This document shows positions 40,169 to 50,189 of a stretch of 64,000 bases of DNA, piece after piece. The translations under genes were made by a program, and so were the position numbers. The notes beneath the pieces are model-generated. The model did not search any database and was not told where the DNA came from. It was given only the letters and a program-made list of their open reading frames with translations. How positions within the stretch are numbered: position 1 is the first letter of the stretch; each line of letters opens with the position of its first letter. Source of the stretch: Euglena gracilis (Eukaryota; Euglenida; Euglenophyceae; Euglenales); assembly GCA_039621445.1 (NCBI GenBank), contig CP154957.1, forward strand, positions 34,440,843 through 34,504,842. The letters run 5' to 3'.

Positions 40169-40461
40169 GGTCAGGGGACCACACACTGTTCGATGACGCT
40201 CGCCTCATCGAACAACAGGCTGGGTTCCAGCTCCCATCCCGTCCAGGCAACAAAGAAAGCATCCAGCTCAGGATAAGAGGCTTGCCGATGTTGACACAGT
40301 TTGGCGAACTCCAAACAGTTGGCAACAGCAGCAAGCTCTGCACCTACGGAGCCGGACTTTTTCTTTGTGTTGCCCTGTGCCAGCAAGGTGCCATGAAGGG
40401 GGTCCGTCCTAGGGGGAGGTGGCAAAAGACCATTCACAAAGTTTGCCGTGCGTTTGGCCAT
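40169..40461 (-). pseudogene. Recombinase N-terminal domain, family A copy 4
   Basis: MAKRTANFVNGLLPPPPRTD, then a jump to PLHGTLLAQGNTKKKSG: about 20 residues present in copy 1 are deleted. It runs to EASVIEQC and stops. The PHD part (39958-40140, another frame) keeps CGFCGVAIPKNPN but is broken by a tandem duplication of 'cacagacaactttgtt'. Confidence 0.6.
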
Positions 40462-40879
40462 ATTGGCAGGGCTGCGGGAATAAAAAAAAAAAGAAAAAAA
40501 GGGGGGGTGTGACACGTTTTCAGTGAGGGCATTTGTGGCAATGACACGTTTTCAGTGAAGGCATCCGGGTTCAGGCACGTTTTCAGTGAGGGCATTTGTG
40601 TCAATGACACGTTTTCAGTGAAGGCATCCGGGTTCAGGCACGTTTTCAGTGAGGGCGCCGTTTTTTGGGTCCGAATTTCACAAATTGGCGTTTTTGACCC
40701 CTTGCGTGAATCATGACCACGAATTTCAGGGCAGGCATTTGGCGGGCTCTGAAAACGTTTTTAAACAAATTGTGGCTGAGCCCAGATTTCAGCCTGAAAA
40801 CGTGTTCAGGGGCCCCCTTCGGGGGCCCCTGGCTGAACACGTTTTCAGGCTGAAATCTGGGCTCAGCCACAATTTGTGT

Positions 40880-41525
40880 ATAGAAATTTGGGTACTCCTT
40901 TGCCAAATGACCCCCAGCCTGAAAAGGCCATAATATCAAAAATTTTAGGCGGGGGGTCGGCAAAAACCAGGAGGAGAACAGGGGGGGGTCTGCAAAACCT
41001 TAAACAGATGCATGCCCCCAAGAAACTATCTCGTGCCCAGCATGTTCCACAAGCCAGCATTGCAATTTTTTGTGACTTTTGTGTGCAAAAGTCCCTGGCT
41101 TTGTTCCTGGTTTTGTTTGCTTGTTGAAATTTGTTCTGGATTTGACCAGCAACATCCAGAATTTTACAAATCAATTCCCCGGAGGCCAGAAACGACGTTT
41201 TTGGGGGGTCATTGGAAGGGAATAGGGTTGGGGTTTTGCATTGCCCTGCCGAAATCTCGGCCAGGCAGCCCGGTTCCAGGCCAGAGGATGGGCAGGAGGA
41301 CAGAGGAATCCTCACCCCCCAATTAGAAGGGCTTCAGGGACAGGGTCAGGGTGCCCCTTGTGTGCATCTCACGATAACGTGATAAATTGGCCCCTACAGG
41401 GTGCCAGCTACCCCAAAGAGCCGCCCAACCAGAGTTAATACACATGGGGGGACCCTTGCTCGGAGCCTTTGGCACCTCGCTCGGGTCCCCCATGTTTTTA
41501 ACCCTGGTTTGGCGGCTCTTCAATA
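40880..41525. other. Unassigned stretch
   Basis: No recognised repeat family. Frames on both strands are open over 100-150 codons, but I found no motif and cannot choose a strand. Confidence 0.3.
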
Positions 41526-41529
41526 TTAT

Positions 41530-42065
41530 GGGGGTCGCGGGGGGGGGGGGGTCGCCGGGGGGGGTCGCGGGGGGAACGTGGCAGTTTTGGCGGGTCACAT
41601 GTGACCAGTGTGACCTCACATACAACGTCACATGTGACCTATTTTTCGAACTTTTGGGCCCAAAAATAGATCCAATTACCACCTCCCCCCCCTAATTGAC
41701 CCCCCCCCCTAATTGACCAAACGCCCCGGGGAAATTTTTTTCAACCCCCCCCCCTAATTGACTGCCCGGGGGGATTCCGTGCCGAAGCACCCCCTAATTG
41801 GCGGTACCCCCCCCCTAATTGACCAACCCCCCCCCTAATTGAACCCCCCCCCTAATTGACCAAAAGGGGGGTCCCGTGGAGAGGTCCCACGGTCAATTAG
41901 GGGGGGGGGAGGTGGTAGGAATTTATCACATTTTTGGCAATTTTGATTCCTAATTTGAGTGCCAAATTCTAATTAGGTTCCATTTTTTCTCTCCTACTGG
42001 GATGCTTCACCCTCCATGCGTGGGTCGCGGGGGGGGTCGTGGGGGGTCGCGGGGGGGTCGCTGGG
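41530..42065. repeat. Family BB copy 2, with AA inserted
   Basis: Same order as 7471-7745 ('gggtcacatgtgacc', 'agatccaatta', 'ctcctactgggatgc'), flanked by 'gtcgcgggggg' on both sides. Confidence 0.7.
41679..41915. mobile_element. C-run MITE family AA with TA duplication
   Basis: Ends CCACCTCCCCCCC and GGGGGGGGAGGTGG between TA and TA (41677-41678, 41916-41917). The empty site is at 7599-7603. Inside are five 'ccccctaattgac'-type arms. 237 bp. Confidence 0.85.
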
Positions 42066-42350
42066 GGTACACCCCCAATGACGTTCAAATGGTGTTTTTG
42101 GGCATTTGGGTTTTTGGGTTTGGGCGGGGTTGTCAGATGCTCACTTTTCTCAAAATTGTGTTTTGCAGGTTTTTTTTCCAGCAATTCTCCAATTTTGGCC
42201 TTGCCTGGCCGGAGTGCAATTTGGACCAAAGTCGTTAAAAAAAAGTGTCCCAAACATGGGTTTTTGGGGAGAAGTTGTCAGGCGTGAAACGGGAACCCAA
42301 GAAACGGTTTCAAAAAATGTGTCCCAGTGCAATGCAATTTCAGGCAGAAA

Positions 42351-42395
42351 TGCCTGAAAATCCGTTAATGTCCACAGAATTTCAAGACAGGCGTC
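42351..42395 (+). repeat. Solo YR-1 right terminus
   Basis: 'cctgaaaatccgttaatgtc' and 'tttcaagacaggcgt' match 16940-16980, the right end of YR-1, without the rest. Confidence 0.5.
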
Positions 42396-42399
42396 GAGT

Positions 42400-42795
42400 G
42401 AAAACAGCGTTTACGTGAATCCATGGGGGGGGACACAGGGGAGGGGGAATGAGGGGAGAAAACCCGAAACCAAACTTGACTTTGACCTGGGCAGAGCACA
42501 GGGCAAAGTTTAGGTCAAACGCTTCTGTCGACAGGAAGATATCATATCATCTTAGATATGTTTCAATTTTGAAAATGTTTCTGATCCAAAATATTTTTGA
42601 AATGAGACACATTTTCTCAATATTTCCAAACAAACCCAAACATGCCATTATTGTCTTCGAACAAAAGTTGCAATCCAACTCTTCTCCTATTTATATTAAT
42701 AGTGAACTTTATCCCAGACAACGGTCCGAAAGGTTGGTTGGAGATCGCCAACAGACAACGCACGCGACTTAACACGCGAAAACAATTCCGCGGTT
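42400..42795. other. AT-rich unassigned stretch
   Basis: Less repetitive. No gene recognised on either strand. Confidence 0.3.
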
Positions 42796-43262
42796 CAACT
42801 TTGGCTTTGCCCATCTGTACATAGCCCCCCTCCCACGAACTCAGACAAATCCAGTAGGCTGTGCCACTGGTCGGTGGATTCGGTTCGCCCCACCACCGCA
42901 TCAACTGAAACCACGCAAAAAAAAAAGCGGTTCAACTTGGTTGCGTTGGTTCGCCAAAGTGGGAAACACGCCACAACGATTCCATGGATGCCACCTGCAA
43001 ACGGCTCAGGTGAATGATTCCTGTTGTTATAGACTGCTGCAGCGGCATGTTTCAAGAAGCGCGTTCCCTTCTGTCCACCCTCTTGAAGGCCCTTCTTGGC
43101 CAACAGGAAGGTTGGCGGCGACGCACTGTGCAGGTGGACATCTGGAAAGGGCTTTCCTTCACACCGCTGGAGGCGCCACCGGCTCCCCACAAAGAACAAG
43201 GGGACCTCATTGGCGGTCGTGGATTCGAAGATGGGACCTTGGTTGACCCCATCCGCTTCCAA
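42795..43262 (-). CDS. Candidate exon, unknown product
   Basis: 155 codons without a stop on the minus strand, with varied composition (VPLFFVGSRWRLQRCEGKPF, KKGLQEGGQKGTRFLKHAA) and a bias to purine first positions, unlike the repeat frames. No domain recognised. The edges are uncertain: the first Met may not be the start, and the frame may end in an intron. Other frames over the same bases are shorter. Confidence 0.35.
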   Translation of the reverse strand: MEADGVNQGPIFESTTANEVPLFFVGSRWRLQRCEGKPFPDVHLHSASPPTFLLAKKGLQEGGQKGTRFLKHAAAAVYNNRNHSPEPFAGGIHGIVVACFPLWRTNATKLNRFFFCVVSVDAVVGRTESTDQWHSLLDLSEFVGGGLCTDGQSQS

Positions 43263-43457
43263 CGCCCGGGGTGAGAGACCCGGTTATAAGAAGGTGATGG
43301 CAACATCTCCTTTAAAAAAAAAAGAAAAAGAAGAGGGCCCACGCCCCTCTTTGTGAGACCAACGAGAATCGAAGTAAATCTGGACAAGTAACAGGCGGCT
43401 CCAACGGGTCGCGGTCACCCGTCCCAACAGCAAAGAAAAGTAACAGCACGCCGACAC

Positions 43458-43592
43458 GACCCTAACCCCATCCCTGACCCGAACCCATTCCTCATCCTCC
43501 TTAACCCCAACCCTCACCCTTACCCTACCCTAAACCCAGCTTATCCATAACCCTAACCCCATCGCTTACCCTAACCCTAACCCCAACCAGGT
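43458..43592 (+). repeat. Degenerate telomere-like array
   Basis: 'ccctaaccccatccctgacc' and 'ccctaaccctaaccccaacc'. Not inside a C element, unlike the two other long arrays. Confidence 0.7.
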
Positions 43593-43600
43593 TTTGAATA

Positions 43601-43813
43601 CCCTCACCCCCCAAAAAAGTGTCCCCCCCCCCAAAGTGGCCAAAAGTTTTGGCAAATTTTGGTTACCCCCCCCTGAAAGTGGACGTTTCCTTCGGTGCCT
43701 TTGGCGCCGAAGGCCAAAGTTTGACCTCCCCAAAGTGTCCCCCCCCTCCACAATGGCCATTTTTGGGGTCCGGTGCCTGGAGGGTGGCCACTTTGAGGGG
43801 GGGGGAGTGAGGG
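43601..43813. mobile_element. MITE family O with TA duplication
   Basis: Ends CCCTCACCCCCCAAA and TTTGAGGGGGGGGGAGTGAGGG (near-inverse) between TA (43599-43600) and TA (43814-43815). The interior has 'ggtgcctttggcgccgaagg' and 'aaagtggcc' arms. Confidence 0.7.
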
Positions 43814-43814
43814 T

Positions 43815-44745
43815 AGTGCCGAGCTCTTGATGAGACATGCATGTAATGGAAGGCCGAAAAGACTGGCGTTGCAAATCTCGCCTGATTTATAGTTCAAAAG
43901 TTACTACCCCTCCCCCCCATAATTCACCCCCCCATATTTGAGAATGGCCGGCCAGAGATTTTTTGAATTTTTTGGGAAAGAATTTGTTTTTTTTTGCTAC
44001 CAAAAATGGTTGAGAAAGGTCCAATCCACCTGGTTTGTTGATTTGCGTCCAAAAATATGAAAATTTTCCATTTATTCCCGATTTGCATCTCAAAGGGGGT
44101 GCTACCCCCGTGCCCCCCCCCCCCCCCCCCCCCGCGACCCCCCCCCCCCGTGACCCGCCCGTGACCCGAGAATCGAGCCTTCAATTTTCATAACAATGCA
44201 TCAACATTCATCCTTCAGCCTTTTTTTCATTCATCGTTTCAACCTGCTTTTTGATGTTTGATGTTCTCTTGACCAGCAGAGTTTGGGGAAACTCTGCAGG
44301 TCAATTTCAATGAAAAAAGCAATTTGTGCAAAGTGAAAAAAATCGATTCTTCGCAACCCCCCACCCCAGGTTGCAAAGTCGACAGTTGGGTTGAGTTGGG
44401 AGGTTTCCAAAGGGGTTCTACCCATGATTTCGCTTTCTAGTTTATTTTTGGGGGCATTGGAGGCTAGGTAGTCCACTTCGGGACCCCGGACTCCCCCTCC
44501 CAGCGGTGTCGGAACAATTTTTTCCCAGGGGGGGCGAGGGACCGACAAAATTTGGAGCACATCCCTTTTTTCCCCGGCGCTTCCGAAGCGCCGGGGAAAT
44601 TTTTTCTTGGCACAACCAAAATGTATTTTTTTTCTGTCCACGGAGGGGCCGAGACGCTAACGCCTTTTTGAAGTCCAATGCCCAAAAAAATAAACTACAG
44701 GCTAGGGCCAAAATAACTAGGACACTTATCTCGCATGGACATTAA
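43815..44745. other. G/C-run repeat debris
   Basis: 'cataattcaccccccca' ends, a 'gggggcacgggggtagc'-like cluster (44100-44165) and 'ggcgcttccgaagcgcc' hairpin near 44575. No gene recognised. Confidence 0.35.
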
Positions 44746-44915
44746 ACCTCGAGGGAATTAAAGCGGATTTAATTCCTCGATTTTCGCCAGCCTCCGCAGA
44801 TTTAATTCCACGAGGTTTTCCACTCGGAGAGTAGCGAAACTTGCCGCGATCATCTGTAGGCCAAACAAGTACCAGTGCCAAACTGTAAACAAGCCTTTGC
44901 TGATTTCCTCTCCAG

Positions 44916-45027
44916 GAGCTCAAGAAGTCCTCATATTGCAACAAGACGAAGTTATTTTTGGTATCGAGAAGTCCAAGGAATCCGTCAATGAACTTGTCAC
45001 AGCTGCGGAAAAGTTCACAGCTGAAAG
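44916..45027 (+). CDS. Candidate exon 1, unknown product
   Basis: An acceptor (gatttcctctccag) precedes 37 codons reading AQEVLILQQDEVIFGIEKSK then ESVNELVTAAEKFTAER, a helical, charged segment. A GT donor follows (gaaag|gtgttt) and a 50-base pyrimidine-rich intron ends in CCCAG at 45077. Heptad-like spacing suggests a coiled coil; I cannot name the family. Confidence 0.45.
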
Positions 45028-45077
45028 GTGTTTTTGATCTGTGTTCTCCTTCTTCTTTTTTTTCCATCCAATCCCAG

Positions 45078-45427
45078 GAGCGAGAGAATACCAAAGTCAT
45101 TGGTGAAGTGGCCTGAAGAAGACACAGGATGTGGTGCAGGCTGTGGTGGCCTATTGAATTTCCTGGCAGCGCAACTAGAGGGATACCGCAGGCAGTGTGG
45201 TCTACCGCCGAATTACCCTGCAAATGTGGTTGTGGACACCAGAATCTGTAGGGGCGGCCAACTCACTCTGCACACATTTGGTTTATCTGGTCTACCACAG
45301 CACTGGCAGTGGAACAGGCCCAGCAGCTTGTGCTTGGTCAGAGGGTTTTACCAACAACCTCGGGCTGTTTGTTTGCCTGGGGTTCCTGAAATTCACACAG
45401 TTGTGTCATTTGGAGTTTTTTTCTGCT
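45078..45427 (+). CDS. Candidate exon 2, unknown product
   Basis: Joined to the previous exon the frame reads SERIPKSLVKWPEEDTGCGA and stays open for about 116 codons to a stop at 45427. A second reading of the join gives ERENTKVIGEVA and stops early. The composition is plausible but no motif is recognised. Confidence 0.35.
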
Positions 45428-45429
45428 GA

Positions 45430-45800
45430 CAATTGATCCTCTGTCTTGGACAATGATGGAAATTGTGGCCCCGTCATTTATTTTTTTTGCCAACAATCCT
45501 CATAAACATTGTGGCCCTGTCAGAAAAAAATCCTCTGCCCTAGAAGTTGTTCAAGCAGCTTATCGATGTTTACAACGTGTAAGGTTGGATTGGCGAGCCT
45601 TCCCCATTCTTCGCATCCATTCTGAACTGCATTCTGCACTTTTCTTTTCAGTGGTGCCTTTTTTTGAACTCGACGAATTGCCTGTCTGGCTTTTTTTGAA
45701 CATTTGCCTATTCCCAGTGGGATTGGAAAAAAGACAAACACTGGCCAGAATTGTGTAAGAAAGGAAAAACTGCCACCCATTTCTTCGAGCACAGAATTTT
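45430..45800. other. Open but unrecognised stretch
   Basis: The plus strand is open from 45453 to 45758 (ALEVVQAAYRCLQRVRLDWR and a Phe/Leu-rich end). It might belong to the same gene as the two exons before it. No motif. Confidence 0.25.
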
Positions 45801-45804
45801 TCAA

Positions 45805-45995
45805 CCGAACCCCGGGGGGGGGGTCTCCACCCCCCCCCCCCCGGAGGGTCGGCCACTCTGCAATTCAAAGGAAATTTTGACCCGAAACGTGAAAAAGACC
45901 AAAAACTTTTTCACGTTTGTCTGTTTTGCCTTCTTTAGGTCACTCTGGTGGCTTTTTTGCCGAACCCCTGGGGGAGGTCCAGGCCAAAAAAAATC
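45805..45995. mobile_element. Family R repeat
   Basis: 'gggtcggccactctgcaatt', 'ttaggtcactctggtggc' and 'aaatcagtcggacagtgacc' with C/G runs. Confidence 0.45.
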
Positions 45996-46159
45996 AGTCG
46001 GACAGTGACCTAGTGATTTTACTCCAAAGAGGTAGCCTTTGCCGGCGAACCAAGCTTTTTTTTTACACCAGAATGCACTTTTTATTTCCAAAATCCCGGG
46101 GGGGGGGGGCGGCCGCCCCCCCCCCCCCGACCCCCCCTTGTGACACCTATGCCAGGGGA

Positions 46160-46610
46160 GGTTAGGCAGGGGGGGGGGGGGGGGGGGTGCGCCCCCCAGG
46201 TGAAGTTCACCGGTGAACATTCACCGGGGGGGAGGGGGGGGGTACTTTCGGCGGTGAAGTTCACTGGTGAAGTTCACCGGTGAACTTCACCATTTTGATG
46301 GTTGGGGGTGAAATTTTCATGGGTAAAATTTTGCTCCTTTCCTCGCAAAATGGTCATTTTGAGGTTGATGCTTCATGGAATTTTATCGAAATTTCCGAAA
46401 ACTTGCCCAAAATGCCATTTTTGGCCATTTTTGGCCAAAAAAGTGCTCTCTTGGTGAACTTCACCGGTGAAGTTCACCGATGGGTTAGGCAGAGGGGGGG
46501 GGGGGGGAGGGGGTCCGGGACCCCCCGGTGAACTTTCAAACGGTGAACTTCACCATAGGGGGGGGGGAGGGGGGGTCAAAATGACCAAAGTCTACTGCCT
46601 GATCTCCAGG
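46160..46610. mobile_element. GGTGAACTTCACC element, family I copy 1
   Basis: 'ggaggttaggcag', G run, then a cluster of GTGAAGTTCACCGGTGAAC palindromes. A ~170-bp unique centre ('tgaggttgatgcttcatgga') follows, then a second cluster and G runs. Nearly identical to 48975-49366. Confidence 0.8.
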
Positions 46611-46611
46611 G

Positions 46612-46895
46612 TTGCATATAGGAATATAGGGATATAGGAGATAACGTGACCCCCCCCCAGGAGCGTTTTGACCCCCCCTGGCGACAATTAGGGGGGGGTG
46701 ACAATTAGGGGGGGGTTACTCAATTTACCCTACCCGTCCATGGGTCCATGGGTAACCCCCCCCCCTAATTGTCGCCCCCAAGGGGGGGGGGGCGACAATT
46801 AGGGGGGGTGACATATAGGGGGGGGTCACGTTATAGGTATAGGTATAGGTATAGGTTTTTCCACCTCCTACATCTCCTATATCTCCTATATGTCG
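46612..46895. mobile_element. TATAGG foldback, family Y copy 3, with insert
   Basis: Opens 'cagggttgcatataggaata' and closes 'tcctatatctcctatatgtc'. The hexamer array is interrupted by a G-run MITE at 46644-46831. Confidence 0.6.
46644..46831. mobile_element. G-run MITE with ACGTGACCCCC ends
   Basis: Between TA (46642-46643) and TA (46832-46833). Ends ACGTGACCCCCCCC and GGGGGGTCACGT. Internal 'gacaattagggggg' arms and a 'ccgtccatgggtccatggg' centre. Confidence 0.65.
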
Positions 46896-46899
46896 TGAC

Positions 46900-47215
46900 C
46901 AAAAACAATTTTGGGGGGGAAATATGAACGACATTGCAAGGAATTGTTTGCCCGTGTTTTTGTTGGATGCTTTTTCGTCCTTTATCACCTGTTGCATCGC
47001 CGGTTTGGAGTATGCATTTGCAAAAAGAAAAGTGACCACCCCAGAAAACACCCCCCCCCCCATAAGTGACACTACCCCCTCCCAGCTATGGAGCGCACTT
47101 TCAGTGTGCAAAAAATCTTGCAAACTCCAATCGAAATTTGTTGAATGCGAAAGTGGTACAAGCAGCACTTTTTGTGAAGGTCAACTTGCTGAATTTTGGT
47201 GATGAGGGCCTCATT
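46900..47215. other. Unresolved open stretch
   Basis: Open on both strands (plus MNDIARNCLPVFLLDAFSSF; minus LSHSTNFDWSLQDFLHTESA). Composition is coding-like, but strand and product are undecided. Confidence 0.25.
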
Positions 47216-47545
47216 CTTCCTCCCCGAGGGGGGGGGAGGGGGGGTCACTCCACTTTTTTAAAAACCAGACAGTCACTCATTTTCAAAAAACCAGCCAGAC
47301 ACTACCCCCCCCCCCCGGGGGGGGTCGGCCACTCAGAAAAACGGCCACTTTCCAGTCACTTTAGGCCATTTTAGGCCCAAAAAAATTTTCCGGCACCTTC
47401 GGCGCCGGGGTCACTCAAGCCACTTTTGCCCACTCCTGGCCGACCCCCGGGGGGGGGTCCGGGCCAAAAACCAGTCAGTCACTCTGAAAAAACCAGTCAC
47501 CCACCCCCCCCCGGGGGGGGGGGGGTCGGTCAGTGCTTAAGCAAT
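47215..47545. mobile_element. Family R repeat, longest copy
   Basis: 'aaaccagacagtcactcatt', 'gggtcggccactcag', 'ttttccggcaccttcggcgc', 'aaaaaccagtcagtcactct' and C/G runs at both ends ('ccccccccgggggggggg'). Confidence 0.6.
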
Positions 47546-47579
47546 TACCTGCCGAGGGAGCCCAAAAAGTTTATGTATC

Positions 47580-47960
47580 ACAAAGATATTTCTTTTGAAA
47601 CCGTGTATTGGGGCTCTGGCTTCATGCCCGAACCGGCGTCCAGAACGCCGGTTCGGGCAGGAAGTAGGTGTGCCAAAAAGTGTCCAAAAGGGCTTGTAGG
47701 CATGTGGCAACCATATCTGAGCAGTTTTGAGGGGATTTGGCCAGAAACTGGGGTATTTTGTGCAATAATTTCCATTTGGCCAAATTTGGCCATTTTGTGA
47801 AATAGAGTACCATACAGCATGAAATCTAAGGCTATCTGCTGAAAGCCCTTGAGAGAATGGGAATCTAAGGTGAAAGCCCTTGAAAGCCGTGTTTCAGAAC
47901 GCCGGTTCGGGCAGCCGCTTGAACCGGCGTTCTGAAACACGGCTTCACGCCCGAACCAGC
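47580..47960 (+). mobile_element. Family H element, copy 2
   Basis: Left end 'cgaaccggcgtccagaacgc' plus 'cggttcgggcag'. CORE motif 47799-47885 ('gaaatagagtaccatacagc', 'ctgaaagcccttgagag'). The right end is a hairpin with arms 'gtgtttcagaacgccggttc' and inverse (about 47888-47945). Confidence 0.6.
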
Positions 47961-47964
47961 GTTC

Positions 47965-48180
47965 TGGACACAGTTTTCGTATTAGAAGACAATCCCTCCT
48001 CGGAGCTTTCTGACCTTACTGCCGATTTTGTCACAGTTTTGCAGCTCTGACCCAAAAAACAGTCGGTTGCGTTGGTGATCCGATCAACAAGGAAGAAGAG
48101 TTATCATTTTTGCTTCCTGTGCTCTTTCCTTCTGAAGGCATTTATGTGTGCAAAATTTTTGAGATGGGGTGGGGACTTTT
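47965..48180. other. Unassigned stretch
   Basis: Nothing recognised. Confidence 0.3.
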
Positions 48181-48184
48181 TTTG

Positions 48185-48270
48185 GAGACATATAAGTGAC
48201 ATATATATAGGTATAGGTTGTCGACATATAGGTATAGGTCTTTTGCCAAACCTATACCTATATGCAACCC
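48185..48270. mobile_element. TATAGG foldback, family Y copy 4
   Basis: TATAGG array, then 'aaacctatacctatatgcaa' and 'ccctgcc'. It shares the TGCAACCCTG terminus with copy 3. Confidence 0.6.
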
Positions 48271-48279
48271 TGCCTATGC

Positions 48280-48970
48280 CCCCTCCCCCCTGTTCAATTC
48301 ACTTCGGAAGTGCACAGGGGGTCCCGAGACCCCCCCCCCCCCCGTGTACCTGTATGTACTTGTTCACTTCGGGAAAAAACCGAAAACGGAACGGCAGGCG
48401 AGCACCGAACGGGCATTTTTTCAAAAAAAATTCGGCGCCTTCGTAGGGCGGGGATGGTAAGGTAACGGATATTCATGAAATTTCAAGCTTTTTGCGTAAG
48501 ATTTCAGACCCTATTTTTCAGCATTTTTCAGTAAGGATTCAGAGGTTTATCCTATATGAATGCTCGTAGACGGAGACATCCGCCTGCGGGACGGCAAAGT
48601 TTGACCCGGTCCCATTTTTGCTTTCCTGCCTGCAGAGGGCTTATCCGAGGAGGGAGGCACCGCAAAGGTGTACGTCCAGGCTTCCTTTTTAAGACCGCCG
48701 GGGAAGGGGGCACCCCACCCACCTAGGGTCAATTTCAAAAATTTTCGGCGCAAAGCGCCGAAAAGGTATAGCCGGCGCCTCCGGCGCGGGACCCTGACTT
48801 TTTTTTGCCCAAAAAAGATGGAAAATTTTTCTGCACTTCTTTTCAGAATCATGGTTGGAGCAAGGTCTGCCACGGCAGAGAGCCAAAATTTCCCAAAGGA
48901 AATTTTATTGGCATGGTTCGGCGTGCCATTGCCCAAACCATGAAATTTGAAAGAAAATTAGGAGATGGAC
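48280..48970. other. Repeat debris, no gene
   Basis: 'ttcaattcacttcggaagtg' with inverse near 48362, then an 'ggcgcaaagcgccgaaaagg' hairpin cluster near 48745-48790. Confidence 0.35.
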
Positions 48971-48974
48971 ATCC

Positions 48975-49366
48975 AAAATCAGGGAGGTTAGGCAGGGGTG
49001 GGGGGGGGGGCTGTGGACCCCCCGGTGAAGTTCACCGGTGAACATTCACCGGTGAACTTCACCGTTTTGATGGTTGGGGGTGAAATTTTCATTGGTAAAA
49101 TTTTGCTCCTTTCCTCTCAAAATGGTCATTTTGAGGTTGATGCTTCATGGAATTTTATCAAAATTTCCGAAAACTTGCCCAAAATGCCATTTTTGGCCAT
49201 TTTTGGCCAAAAAAGTGCTCTCTTGGTGAACTTCACCGGTGAAGTTCACCGATGGGTTAGGCAAAGGGAGGGGGTTCGGGACCCCCCGGTGAACTTTCAA
49301 ACGGTGAACTTCACCATAGGGGGGGGAGGGGGGGTCAAAATGACCAAAGTCTACTGCCTGATCTCC
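48975..49366. mobile_element. GGTGAACTTCACC element, family I copy 2
   Basis: Second copy of 46160-46610, with shorter G runs and a few substitutions in the centre (for example cgcaaaat / ctcaaaat). Confidence 0.8.
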
Positions 49367-49633
49367 CAGGACTTTGGACATAGTTGGGTGTTACAGCCCA
49401 ACATTGGGAATTAGCACCAAAAGAGTTGCACGTAGGGTGAGTTGGGAGTTTACACACTAATAAAGCAGCCGGAATGGTTAATGCAAATTGTTTGCTTGCA
49501 CTACTGTTCAGGGGTTTTCATGAGAACGTTGATTATTGTCGATAGATCACCTCCTTACCAAATGAATGATGAATCAAGGGGTGGCGAACGATTCATCAAA
49601 AAATCGGTTAATCGAACCAACCTTAGATGAACT

Positions 49634-49871
49634 GGGGGGTCGGCACCCCCCTCCCCCCCCCCCCTCACCGACCCCCTCGCCACGCCATTTTACCCCCCCC
49701 CTCCCCCCCTTTTCAGACCCCCTCGCCACGCCATATCAGGCCCGCCAAAGAAAATTTTCTTGGAAAACCCCCGCGCACCCCTCCCCCCCCCATCCAGGAC
49801 CCCCTCGCCACGCCAAAAACCCCCCCTCCCCCCCCCTAGCCGGACCCCTCGCCACGGCGTGCCGACCCCCC
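49634..49871. mobile_element. MITE family W copy 2
   Basis: Flanked by ACT (49631-49633, 49872-49874). Inverse of copy 1 with the same four modules ('gaccccctcgccacgcc'). Confidence 0.8.
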
Positions 49872-49891
49872 ACTGCGTCCATCAGGTTCAT

Positions 49892-49917
49892 TGTGTGTGT
49901 GTGTGTGTGTGTGTGGG
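49892..49917. repeat. (GT)n microsatellite
   Basis: About 13 GT/TG repeats. Confidence 0.95.
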
Positions 49918-50189
49918 CATCCATCCAGGTTCGTGGCACAATTCATGGCTGCAGAAAAATAGCTGTTGTTGTTTTATTTTTTTCCCAAAAAGATGAAAGA
50001 AGAAAACAATGAAACCAAATTTCCTTTGATTGCAAGGGTGAATTAAATGATTTCAAAAACAGATCATTTTTGGTCGAAATCATAAAAATGTGCAAATCAT
50101 CAATTTTCATTGTTTTTTTTTTGGCGAAACCATCCAAATTTTTGAATTGGTATTTCTGAGGTGGAAAAAGAGGCAATTATTTTATAGTG

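Larger units (their letters stand above)
37643..40877 (-). mobile_element. YR element family A, copy 4, with D and C nested
   Basis: Left repeats 37643-37860 ('acgttttcagtgaaggcatc') and distal part to 38032. D interrupts it at 38033-39947 and itself carries C copy 2 (38077-39796). A sequence resumes at 39948 and ends in the hairpin at about 40762-40877. The order A, then D, then C is fixed by the empty sites in A copy 5 (53560) and D copy 1 (26975). Confidence 0.8.

Noticed and set aside
42617-43262. Recognisable enzyme domain in the candidate exon
   Set aside because: No catalytic or structural motif could be matched, so it is listed only as a candidate exon.
43458-43592. Chromosome end fusion
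   Set aside because: A single-orientation degenerate run with no head-to-head junction; ordinary interstitial telomere-like DNA is the simpler reading.
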